Source of the DNA: VRUE01 sp963816785
GTDB taxonomy: Bacteria > Actinomycetota > Thermoleophilia > Solirubrobacterales > 70-9
Reading direction: 5' to 3'
Assembly (NCBI GenBank): GCA_963816785.1
Contig: CAWFLL010000004.1
Location: forward strand, 992,001-1,056,000
DNA: 64,000 bases
Positions 37,701 through 46,847 of this stretch are shown piece after piece. The notes below the pieces were generated by a model that searched no databases, was not told the DNA's origin, and saw only the letters and a program-made list of their open reading frames with translations. Every line of letters starts with the position of its first letter. Within the stretch, counting starts at the first letter, position 1. The translations under genes and the position numbers were made by a program.

Positions 37701-37867
37701 CCGTCGATCGCCAGCGAGGTCGGGCGCAGGTGGTCCTCGACGCCGAGGCCGATCAGGCCGAGGGCGGCGACCGCGACCAGGGTGGCGGCAAGGGTCGCCA
37801 CGGCGCGCGGCGCTCCGCGCCCTCCCCCGTGCCTGATGCGTCTGCTTCGGCGAGGGCGGTCTCTCAT
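34706..37867 (-). CDS. MMPL/RND-family membrane transporter
   Basis: About 1050 residues in two homologous halves, each with one helix, a large outside domain and five helices. The N-terminus has AVATLAATLVAVAALGLIGL; the first sterol-sensing-like block is DALSLVVCTMMGLALGVDYS-LLIVSRFREEL, the MMPL proton-relay signature. The second block near 35050 (IFGVTFGLSIDYAVFLLARM, after correction) and VTGAAAIMAAVFASFAIAPV confirm it; a long Ala/Gly/Leu coiled-coil-like outside domain lies between (about 35600-36500). MMPL proteins export lipids or siderophores. Single-base shifts occur about every 100-150 bases. Being first in an operon with a terpene-synthase-like enzyme suggests a polyprenyl lipid as cargo (inference). 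Confidence 0.8.
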
Positions 37868-37934
37868 CGCTCCCTGCTCGCTCCCGTTACCGAAGCAGCG
37901 ATGAAAGCACAGGGTGACCGGAAAGGCAAGGTTG

Positions 37935-37952
37935 GTTTTCTGGAGAGAGAAG
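37935..37952 (+). promoter_or_regulatory. TTTTCTGGAG motif before the MMPL operon
   Basis: GTTTTCTGGAGAGAGAAG, 68 bp upstream of the MMPL start, resembles the motif at 54403, 29875 and 56181. A possible shared regulator site. Confidence 0.3.
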
Positions 37953-37968
37953 CGCGTTCAGCAGCTGC

Positions 37969-40800
37969 TCAGCAGCGGCCGCGAGGCGGAGCAGCGGGCG
38001 GAGGCGGCGGTGCTTGCCGTTGTGGGCGCCGAGGACGGCGCGTGGCGCGGCGGCGGCGCGCGCAGAGCGATTCGCTGTTGACGAAGATGCCGCGGCGGCC
38101 GCCGGCGAGCGTGAAGACGGCCCTGGAGAGGGGGATGTCGGGCAGGGCCGGGAAGCGGACGCGCAGGCGCCCGCCGCGGGGCGGCGGTGTGGCCGTGGAG
38201 GAGGACGTGCAGCCCGCCGCCGCGCAGCTCGGCGAGCAGGTCGGGGAGGCGGCCGCTCGGGCTCGCGCAGGTAGATCGGGCCCTGCGAGGGGGGCGCCGA
38301 GCAGCGGGCTCCAGAGACGGGCGTGGCCGAGGCGCGAGCGCGGCGGACAGCGCTCGGCGGCGCAGGCTGCGCGGGCGCAGAGGGCGCGGACGCGGCGGAG
38401 GTCGAGCAGCTCGCCGGCGGGCAGGGTGAAGGTCGGCGGCGGCGAGGTCGCCGCTTCGCCGGCGCGCGGGCGCAGCACGGCGCGCAGGGCCGGGATGGCC
38501 GTTGCGGGCGAGGCCGCCGGAGAGGCGGAGGGCGAGCGCTGGGCTTGAAGGCGAGCGCGGCGCAGTCGGCGACCTGGAAGCGGCGAGAGCGGTCGGCGGT
38601 CGCGCCGTCGGCGGCGGTCGCCGTTGCGGCTGATCCGGGTCGGCTCGCAGGAGGTCGGGTTGCGGATCAGGCCGGGGCGGTCGAGGACGAGGCGGATCGC
38701 GCGGTAGCGGAGCGGGATGCCCTCGCGGATCTGCGGCAGCGGGTCGAGCGGCGACGCTGGCCTGGGCGGTTCAGGGGTCGATGTGGATCGGGGCGCGGAG
38801 GACGACGGTGCCGAGGTCGAAGGGGCCGGCCGCGGCGGGGACGACGATCGAGCGAGGCTGTAGGGGGCGCCGCGGTAGGGCCCGGCGAGGTAGATCGGGC
38901 CCTCGTCCAGGAAATAGGGATGGACGCCGGCGCCGACGGAGATGAAGTCGGAGCCGATCCGGCTGGCAGGCGGGCAGGGATCGCCCGCCCGGCTACCGTC
39001 CCCGCCGCCTGTGGGAGAGTCGAGGGAAGCGAGGGAGGACTCACGACAGAGTGGTATTCCGCTCAGATAGGCAACCAACCCGGTCGGTAGCTCCATCGTC
39101 AGAGATCGCAGCTGCTGCGCACCGTCCTCGCGTCCCAGCTGCGCGACGAACGGCGAAAGGGCGCCGGCGATCGGCCTGACGGCCCCGGCTTCGAAGTCTG
39201 GTGCTGTGGGCCGACTGCAGCCGCCACCCGGGCCCCTGACGATCGACCAGTCCTCATTGACGACGACGGGTGAAGAGGGCGCCGCGTACGGCGTCAGCTC
39301 GGCGGTGCTCGAGTAGTCCCCGCACGATGCGGGCGTGCGAAGCGGCGCATGCGGGCCCTGCTTCAAGTCGAGCCGGATCCGTTCGATGGGCAGGGGCGGG
39401 CCGTCCTCCACGGTCGCCGTGAGCTGCCCGTTGCCGGGGTCAGCTGCGACGTGCGCCGCGAACTTGGCGACGACGCCGCGTTCGGAGTTCTCGACCTCGA
39501 TGTAGATCGCCAGCAGCGATATGAACGGGTTGTCGTTGGGATCGGCGATGTAGACCGTGCCGAACAGCGGCGCTTCCAGAAGCGGTGTCTCGATCTCCGC
39601 CGTTCCGATCTTCGCCGCGTCCGGGCAGTCAGCCGGCTCCGCCGTGAAGTGGATCGGCCTGGAGCCCGGCGGTGTGGTCAGGCCGATCTCCGACGATGAA
39701 CAGCCGGCCAGGCCGTTGGCGCCGGATGGGTTCAGCGCAATCCCCTCGGGCAGGGTGATCGTCGTGTCTCTCAGATGCGAGGTCACGAGTCGGCACTCGA
39801 CCGGCGGGCCGGCCTCGCACCGGCCATCCTGGGGAATCCGAATGTCGATGCCGAGACCGGTGGGCGAATCTGCGACATCGGTGGTCGGCGTCGCGCTCAC
39901 CTCCGGGTCGAACTCGATCGCTTCGCACCCCGTCTGCTCGGAGGCCGTCGCCTCTTCGCCGAACCAATGCTCGGGGCTTCCCCAGGACCTGACCTTCAGC
40001 GCCGTGCGCAGGGGGCCCGTATCGCAGCTGGTCGGGGCGGAGGTCAAGGGGATCACCGGCCCCGAGACCGAGGCGCCGAGTGCCCCGATTTCTGCGTCGA
40101 AGCGATGGCTGTCGTGCACCGGGTCGTACGGCACGCCCCACAAGGTGAGAGTCGCTCCGCCGAGGGCGAGCGTGGTGGGGACGTCTCTGGCCTCGATGGT
40201 GAATCCGTAGTCGCCCTCGGTACGAACGCGCGGGTGCATCAGAACGCTGACGCCGAACACCTTGAAGCCGATCAACAGCGGCTCCCCCGGAGACGGGGTG
40301 AGCTTGCTCAGCGGCGAGAGGGTCCTAAGGGGGGATGCGTCAGTGGCCGCGACCCCTACCTGGCTCTCCGTCGGGCAGTGCCCGAGGAGCGTCAGGTTGA
40401 AATCGGCCGCCTCGCACCCCGGGACGGCCAGCGGATTGGCAACCGCCCCTGCGGGGAGATCGATGAACACGTCCTTGGTCGATCCGTCCGGTTCGCTCGA
40501 GGCGCCCTGAAGCTGAAAGGAGGTCGTGGAGTCAGGGTGTCCCCCGGCCTGGGTCAGCTCCGGCTCTTCGGCGAGCGTTTCGACCCATTCGTCGTAGCCG
40601 GGCCCGAAGAAGGCACCCTGAGTCGACCCGGGCGGCACGAACCCCCCGAATGCCTGAGGCACCGGTGCGTGGCTCCTCGCGAAGGTGCTGCCGGGTTCAA
40701 TGCTGAGCGCGATCGAGGCCGGCGGCGAGAGGAAGCCGGACGCGAGCGCCGCGAAAGTCGCGACCGAAAGCACCAGTCCTTGACGACGCCCCGTGATCAT
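37969..40800 (-). CDS. Giant secreted surface protein A
   Basis: A 943-residue exported protein. Signal region MITGRRQGLVLSVATFAALA with SGFLSPPASIA. It is a close paralogue of the protein at 46848-49764 all along its length: shared blocks include GGHPDSTTSFQL, NLTLLGHCPTESQVG, LWGVPYDPVHDSHRFD, TSAPTSCDTGPL, TLPEGIALNPSGANGLAGCS, KIGTAEIETPLLEAPLFGTV and LKQGPHAPLRTPASCGDY. Its pattern of many beta strands with paired cysteines suggests repeated beta-sandwich modules. Frame shifts gather in the last 950 bases (37969-38900), where the corrected text is RIGSDFISVGAGVHPYFLDE, then IPLSRAVFTLAGGRRGIFVN. Function unknown; exposure on the surface is inferred. It is 117 bp from the lipoprotein gene upstream and 101 bp from MMPL. 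Confidence 0.75.
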   Translation of the reverse strand: MITGRRQGLVLSVATFAALASGFLSPPASIALSIEPGSTFARSHAPVPQAFGGFVPPGSTQGAFFGPGYDEWVETLAEEPELTQAGGHPDSTTSFQLQGASSEPDGSTKDVFIDLPAGAVANPLAVPGCEAADFNLTLLGHCPTESQVGVAATDASPLRTLSPLSKLTPSPGEPLLIGFKVFGVSVLMHPRVRTEGDYGFTIEARDVPTTLALGGATLTLWGVPYDPVHDSHRFDAEIGALGASVSGPVIPLTSAPTSCDTGPLRTALKVRSWGSPEHWFGEEATASEQTGCEAIEFDPEVSATPTTDVADSPTGLGIDIRIPQDGRCEAGPPVECRLVTSHLRDTTITLPEGIALNPSGANGLAGCSSSEIGLTTPPGSRPIHFTAEPADCPDAAKIGTAEIETPLLEAPLFGTVYIADPNDNPFISLLAIYIEVENSERGVVAKFAAHVAADPGNGQLTATVEDGPPLPIERIRLDLKQGPHAPLRTPASCGDYSSTAELTPYAAPSSPVVVNEDWSIVRGPGGGCSRPTAPDFEAGAVRPIAGALSPFVAQLGREDGAQQLRSLTMELPTGLVAYLSGIPLCRESSLASLDSPTGGGDGSRAGDPCPPASRIGSDFISVGAGVHPYFLDEGPIYLAGPYRGAPYSLARSSSPPRPAPSTSAPSSSAPRSTSTPEPPRPASPLDPLPQIREGIPLRYRAIRLVLDRPGLIRNPTSCEPTRISRNGDRRRRRDRRPLSPLPGRRLRRARLQAQRSPSASPAASPATAIPALRAVLRPRAGEAATSPPPTFTLPAGELLDLRRVRALCARAACAAERCPPRSRLGHARLWSPLLGAPLAGPDLPARARAAASPTCSPSCAAAGCTSSSTATPPPRGGRLRVRFPALPDIPLSRAVFTLAGGRRGIFVNSESLCARRRRATRRPRRPQRQAPPPPPAAPPRGRC

Positions 40801-40917
40801 CTTTTACCGAATGCGGATACCCGACGCCTGCCTGCGCAGGCGTGCTCCCTGATTCACGCACGAAAGACCTTACTCCCGTGGCGTGCTCCGCCGGATAATT
40901 TTCTTTGAGCGAGGTGC

Positions 40918-41631
40918 CTAGGGGTTCGGGGCGAATGCCCCCGGCTCGGTCGTGTTTACCTTCCACTCGCCGTCGTCGTTGGCCATCGCGATGAACTTGA
41001 CCTCGCCTCCTGCGCCTTTGAAGATCACGTAGGCGTAACCATCTTTGACCCGGAAGCTGAGCAACTCCTTCACTTGGGCCGATTCGCGCAGTGAGGAGCG
41101 GGGGAAACTTCCCAGGAAGCGTTCGAGCGTCGCGGCGCAGCCTGTGGGCTTCTCCGCCCCCGGAGCGATGTCGACCAGCTGCGCTGCCTGTTCCTTGAAT
41201 TCCTCCGACGTCGCAGCGCAGGCATTCTCCCAATTGCCTTCTGCCCTGGCCCGCAGGTAGGCCCGGAGAGTAGCGAGCGCCTGCTCCCGCTCGTCGACCC
41301 CTCCCTCTACCCCGAAGCCCTGTACCGAGTTGTCGCCTCCGGCCTGGACCGGCACCCCGGGCGCGACGGCCTTCGTTCCGGGGTCGGGGCCTGCGCCGGC
41401 GGCGTCGCCCGGCGGGGCCCCCAGCGCGGCGCGCCCGCCGCCGTCCCCGCCCCGCTGGGAGCCACCTCCCTGCTCGGCACTCCCCTCTACTTGGGGCTTG
41501 GGGCTCGCCGCCGGGGCATTCCCGCCAGGGGATGCGGAGATGCTCGACGACCGTTCGGATTCATCGCCCCCGCAGGCGGCGACCGCCAACGCGATGCAGA
41601 TTGCGAGAAGCGGGGCGCCCGCCCGCCTCAT
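40918..41631 (-). CDS. Lipoprotein of unknown function
   Basis: A 237-residue lipoprotein. Signal peptide with lipobox: MRRAGAPLLAICIALAVAAC, lipidation at Cys20. A low-complexity Gly/Ser/Pro linker (21-100) follows. The folded part (about 105-237) begins EREQALATLRAYLRARAEGN and includes WENACAATSEEFKEQAAQLV, then FRVKDGYAYVIFKGAGGEVK and FIAMANDDGEWKV, like small NTF2-type or DUF4878-type lipoproteins. The ATG at 41631 overlaps the stop of the upstream gene (ATGA), so the two are translationally coupled. Confidence 0.8.
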   Translation of the reverse strand: MRRAGAPLLAICIALAVAACGGDESERSSSISASPGGNAPAASPKPQVEGSAEQGGGSQRGGDGGGRAALGAPPGDAAGAGPDPGTKAVAPGVPVQAGGDNSVQGFGVEGGVDEREQALATLRAYLRARAEGNWENACAATSEEFKEQAAQLVDIAPGAEKPTGCAATLERFLGSFPRSSLRESAQVKELLSFRVKDGYAYVIFKGAGGEVKFIAMANDDGEWKVNTTEPGAFAPNP

Positions 41632-42416
41632 CTCGCCCGGCAGCTTCGCTGCACCGTCGAACTGACGCGGCGGCCGCCGTCGAAGCGGAAGCTGGTGCGC
41701 GCTAGCGGGAAGAGGACTTGGCCGACGCCTTTCGGGGCCGGGCAGCCGGCGGAGAGGAAGCTGCGACGCTGCCCGCCTGCCCCGTAACGGCGCGAGAGGT
41801 TTATGCGAATTCCAGTCACCACACCCCAGCTGCCGAGCGTGCGCGGCAGAATGGCGTTCAGGGTCGTCCCGTATGTCCCGCGACGCTGCTCCGAGATTTT
41901 GAAGACGATCAGGAACGAGGTGGTGAAGGGTCGCGCGGAGTAGATATGGCCGAGGAGAACCGGCTTTCCCTTACTGCGACCGTTAAACACCAGGAGCCGA
42001 GCCTTGGCGGCGTAGGGTTCCTGGGTTGCGAGGGAGACGTCGGCTTCGAAGCTGCCCTGCCCGACCAGCGCATTCCGGCAGGCGCTCAGGGCCCTGCCGG
42101 ACGTGGCCGTCTCGATCCTGCGGCGAGAACAGATCGGGAGTCCCGTCGTTTCGAGCTGTCCGTGGCGGTTGATCTCGATCCGCAGCTGGCGCAGTCGGGG
42201 GGGCTGGGTGCCGTCGGTCGTGCCGATCTTGCTGGCGACCGAGACGCGGACCGGCGCCAGCCCTTCGCGCGGCAGGGAGCTCGGTCTGAGCTTGCCTTCA
42301 ACGGCCACCCGCAGATTGCCGCTCTGGGCGACCTCGCCCGAAGCTAGTGTGCCCCCTCCTACGATCAGCGCGGCGATCAAGGCGAAAACCGCTGCGGCCT
42401 TGCTGCGGGAGCTCAT
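41628..42416 (-). CDS. Secreted predicted beta-rich protein, paralogue of the 33402 gene
   Basis: A 262-residue exported protein with a signal peptide (KAAAVFALIAALIVGGGTLA, residues 6-25). The mature part is beta-rich: LRVAVEGKLRPSSLPREGLA, DGTQPPRLRQLRIEINRHGQ, LETTGLPICSRRRIETATSG, then PFTTSFLIVFKISEQRRGTY and SFLSAGCPAPKGVGQVLFPL. Four or more cysteines suggest disulfides. The same plan is seen in the protein at 33402. It starts with ATG overlapping the stop of the giant gene upstream (42413), and its stop overlaps the lipoprotein start, so it lies in one transcript with both. Function unknown. Confidence 0.78.
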   Translation of the reverse strand: MSSRSKAAAVFALIAALIVGGGTLASGEVAQSGNLRVAVEGKLRPSSLPREGLAPVRVSVASKIGTTDGTQPPRLRQLRIEINRHGQLETTGLPICSRRRIETATSGRALSACRNALVGQGSFEADVSLATQEPYAAKARLLVFNGRSKGKPVLLGHIYSARPFTTSFLIVFKISEQRRGTYGTTLNAILPRTLGSWGVVTGIRINLSRRYGAGGQRRSFLSAGCPAPKGVGQVLFPLARTSFRFDGGRRVSSTVQRSCRAR

Positions 42417-45400
42417 CGGCGATTCTCCTTCACTGTTTCAGGGGCTTGCGCGGACCGCCCGGACCGGGACCGCTCGTGACCACGATGGTGCTTTTCCCCC
42501 TGCTTCGCCTTCTTGCACTTCCCGCGCAGCCTCGTCGTGTAGATCGTGCCGCGATTGTTCTGGCCCAGCGCTTTGACGGTCGCGAGCGGCGGGTGCCGGC
42601 AGATGTTGACCGAGTTGACCAGCAGGCCGCGCTTGCCGCCGTTGAGGGTCATCACGAAGCGCTCGATCGGCGCGTCCGGGCAGTTGTCGAAGAAGGCGCG
42701 GATGCCGCCCTGCTTGGTCGGGCCGATCCGGCCCTCGAGGACGATCTGGACCGCGCCGCTGCGCAGCGAGGCGACCAGGTCGGGGAGCTTGTTGGTCGAG
42801 GAGCGCAGGTAGACGTTGCCGCGCAGCGGCTCGTCGAAGAGCGGCGTGTAGGCGACGGCCTGGCCGTAGACCGAGTCCGCCGGGACAGCGTTCGGCGTCG
42901 AACTGCAGCCGGGTGCAGATCTGCGCGGATGTGGTTCTGGGCGAGGAACAGCGCGTGCGGCATGTCGACCGCGATCCGCTTCAGGTTGGAGTCTCCGGGG
43001 CGCGCGCGCGGCGAAGGTCGCCCGCAGCGCGGGGTAGGCGCCGCGCTGCGTCGCCGCCGCGCAGGCTGCAGGCCGAGCTTCGGGCGGAAGCCGAGCGTGC
43101 AGGCAGTTGAGCAGCTGGAAGTGGCGGCTGACCGTCGCGCTCGAGTCGTCGGCCGGGCTCGCGAAGCTCGCGCCCGGAGCCGGTCAGCGTCGAGATCAGC
43201 TCCGAGGGCTCGCAGCTGGAGGGGTTGTGGGTGAACTGGGAGCGGTCCATGTAGATGCGGACGTCGCGCAGGTGCAGCGGGATGCCGTCGAGGATGTGGG
43301 GGATCGGGTCCGAGGCGCCGGAGTCGATCTGCAGCTGGGCGGTGCAGCGGGTCGACCGTCGAAGGCCGAGCGGATCACGATCGTGCCGAGGTCGAAGGGC
43401 CCGACCGTCGCCGCGTTGATCGTCACCAGCGAGAGCGGCTGCGCCGTGGTAGGGACCGGCGAGGTAGATGCGGCCCGGCGCGTAGGTGAGCGCGTCGCCG
43501 ACCCCGTAGCCGGTCAGGGTGCTGGCCGACCTGGCTCGCCGCCGGGCAGGAGGGATTGGCGGTCTCGTCGAAGCCGCGTTGCGTCGCGCCGCGTCGATCG
43601 CGGCCTCCGGGCAGAAGGGGATCCCGGCGAGCTTGCCGGTGATCCCCTTCGGCAGGATCAGCGAGTAGGAGGTGATCTCCTGTTCGGTGTCGTCGCGCGA
43701 GAGGTGGACGAAGTAGGGGGTGTAGGAGCCGACGTTGGAGTTGACCCCGCCGGTCGACGGCGCCGGGGGCGAAGCGGCGGCGTCGAGCCGCTCGGGCAGG
43801 GGCCGCCTTCGATCCCGGTCGTGATCGGCGAGTCGGTGGTCGAGACGTCCTCGGCGACGCCCTGCGCCCAGGGAGTCAGCGTGATCCTCGTGCTCGCCGC
43901 CCCGCAGACGGGCGGGGTGACGAGCGGCGCCCGCTGGCCGGAGCGGAAGTTGACCTCGAGGTCGGTGTAGGGGAGCTGGGGCAGGTCGTCGAAGGTCGCG
44001 GTGAGGGTGCCGTCGCCGGGGTCGGGCTCGAGCTCGCCCGCGAGGCTTGACCAGGATGCCGCGGTCGGCCGACTTGGCGACCAGGTAGACGGCGAGCAGC
44101 GAGTCGAAGGGGTTCTCGGCGCCGGGGCGCCGGGGTCGTCGGGCTGGGCCAGGTAGATCGACGCCCCTCAGGCGGTCCTCGTAGAAGGGCAGGCGGACGA
44201 TGAAGTCGCCGATCTTCGAGGCGTTCGGGCAGCCGTCGCCGGGCGCGTTGATGGCGGTCTCGGCCGCGCAGCTGGGCGGGCGTGCAGACGCCGAGCCCGG
44301 CGCCGACCGAGGGGTTGAGGGTCACTCCCTGGGGCAGCTCGACCACCAGCCGCTTGACCAGCGACGCGGCGCGCTCGCGCGGGTTGGTGAAGGCTTCGTC
44401 TTCGTTGTCGAAGCGGAAGACGAAGCCGCTGGCCGAGGAGGCCTTGGTGACCGAGAGGAGGCCCTCAGAATCGAGGTCGAAGCCGAGGGTCTCGCAGCCG
44501 GTGACGGGGCCGCCGGAGGTCGCCGTGGTGCTCCCCACCCCGGGCTGCTGCCAGGAGCCGGCGTCGACCCCGAAGGTGAGCGACGTGCCGCACTCGGTCG
44601 GCAGGGTGAGGAAGGCGCGCGGTTTGGCGGTCGTCGGCTCTCCCACCGAGCATTTCGCCCAGGCGAAGCCCGCCTCTTCCTCGTTGAGACAGTCGCCGCG
44701 CTCGGAGTTGTGGGAGGCATCCCACGGCACGCCCCACAGTGAGACCTTCAGGGCCTGGATCTCGAGTCCCTGCGGGATCTCCCCCGCGTCGAGATCGACG
44801 TAGGTGCCGGGCACGTCGGCGTTGATCGTTGCGTCGAAGACCAGCGGCACACCGAACGGCGAGGCGCCGAATCGCGCGGCGGTGCCGGCGTCGGGCTGGA
44901 GGTTGAAGAGGCCGAAGCGTCGCGTCTGCCCGCCGCCGATCCCGGTCGTGACCTCGACGGTCCCGACCTGGGAGCGGTCGTGGCAGCTCTCCCCGGATTC
45001 ACTGCCCGCCGGGAAGGGCGGCGTGCGCGGCGTGGTGAAGGCCGAGGACTGGCAGAGGACGCCGGTTCCGTTGGCGGGATTGAGCAGCAACCCGGGAGGG
45101 AGCCGCAAGCGCAGCTCGCGCAGATCGGCGCCCCCCCCGCTCTGATCGAGCGCGACGTTGAGGTCGACCTGGTACGGATGGGAGCCGGCGAGGGTCGTGA
45201 GCCCACCTCCGTTGGCGTAGACCGCGGCGTCGAAACCTTCGGCGCCGGGGATCAGGCCCCGCGTGGTCGAGACGGCGGGGCTCGACGCGCCGGTGCCCTG
45301 ACTATGGGCTTCCGTTGCGGCGGTGGCGTCATCCGATTCCTCACCGCTCCGCGAAGTTGGCGAGCCGACCCTCGTGGCGGAGGCCGAGGCGCTCACACGA

Positions 45401-46842
45401 GCCACGCGACTACCGCTGGCCTGCCGGCAGGCCTTCGCGCCGCGGGCCTTGCGAGCGGCGCGCCTACGAAGTTCCCGAACCGTGGTGCTCAGGCCTCGCT
45501 TCTGACCCGCGGTCGCGGCTCGCTTCAGGCGAGCGGATAAGCGTCGGATCCTGGCCTCCAGCTCGCGCAGTTCCTTGGCGATGACGGCGCAGTTGTGGAG
45601 CGAGTTGCGGTAGCGGATCTTCGGGTTGCCGAGGCCTTCCAGCAGCGTGGTCAGGGTCGGGTCGCCGGGTTCGGGTGGCAGCGCCTGGCATCCGTCGCCT
45701 TCGCAGCCGCTCGTTTCGCTGACGGGTCCGCCGATCGTCACCGTTTTGAACAACAGGCCGCTGCCGAGAGGTGGCTCGGGGATGGTGGGCGACAGGGGCT
45801 GGGTGGTCTGCTCTTGGTCGGGCGGATAGGCGTAGACGCCGCTGTGGTGGGTGTTGCCCGTCGTGACGTAGATGCGGCCCTGGGTGCCGGTGCCCGAGTT
45901 GTCGACCGCAAGCCCGGTGGGGGCTCCGTCAAAGACGTTTCGCTTCAGGTGGCCTTCGTAGGCTCCCGTGGAGTCGAAGGAGTACACCGTTGATTGCGGG
46001 CTCTCGGTGAACGCCGGATTCTGGCTGTCGGTCATGTAGACCTTACCGCTGACGTCGTCGACCGCGACCGCGGCATCGCGCAGGGAAACGAACCCCCCGT
46101 TGGGCGTGGCGCTGCCGTCGATGACTTCCACCGGATTGACCAGGTCGCTCGCCGGGTCGTAGACCCTAAGCGTGTCGTTGGACGCGTCGGGGACGTAGAC
46201 GTAGCCCGCCGTCGACCCGTAGCCGGAGACCGCGACGCCGTACGCTTCACCCAAATCGCCGAGGCCCACATCGAACGCGTGGGTGCCGTTGGGTTCGTAG
46301 ACGGCAACCGCGTCTCGCTTCGCGACATATACGTAGTCGTTCAGGGGATTGATCGCGACTCCGGTCGCCCCGGCCGAGCCGGACAGCACCGTCCCGGAGC
46401 CGAGCGAGTGGGGGGTCGAGAATCGGACGACGTTGCGATGGTAGTTGTTGACGTAGAGCGTGCTGGAGGAGTCGAGCGCCAGCGCGCACGGATCGTCCAC
46501 GCTCCCCGAGTGGGGAACGGGCTGGTTGAACGCCGCCAGCGGCTGACTTTCGAAATCGGCGTTGGAGCTGAAGACGCTGACAGCGCGGTGGTAGTAGTCG
46601 GAGACCCAGAAGCGCCCTGAGCCATCCACCGCCAGGCCGCAGGGATCGTTGAAGAAGCCGGTCGGGGCCGGCTGGGCGGGCTCCGGCGGCGGCGGCGCCA
46701 CCGGAGCGAAGAGAAAGATCGGGTCACCGGGCAGTGCCATGGCGCTCGGAACACTCCAGGCGAGGCCGACGAACGCGGCAAGCACGACAAGAGCTAGGCG
46801 CATCCATCCACCCCTGCGGCGGATCTCTATCCCGGCTTTCAC
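42413..46842 (-). CDS. Giant secreted protein with NHL propeller and surface-protein C-terminal half
   Basis: About 1475 residues. Signal peptide MRLALVVLAAFVGLAWSVPS (start 46842, or 46803 if this Met is used). Residues 40-350 form an NHL-type beta-propeller with repeats such as DPCGLAVDGSGRFWVSDYYH and DPCALALDSSSTLYVNNYHR. Residues about 418-475 form a basic helical hairpin with a Cys at each end (NCAVIAKELRELEARIRRLS ... GAKACRQ). From 530 on it resembles surface proteins A and B (DLRELRLRLPPGLLLNPANG; SLWGVPWDASHN; ELPQGVTLNPSVGAGLGVCT). From 44280 down to 42650 many shifts occur; the end, LNGGKRGLLVNSVNICRHPP, returns in frame. Ends at 42413, overlapping the next start. Confidence 0.75.
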
Positions 46843-46847
46843 CTGAG

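Noticed and set aside
34706..37867. Programmed frameshifting in the MMPL gene
   Set aside because: There are far too many shifts, without slippery sites, and all neighbouring genes are hit the same way.
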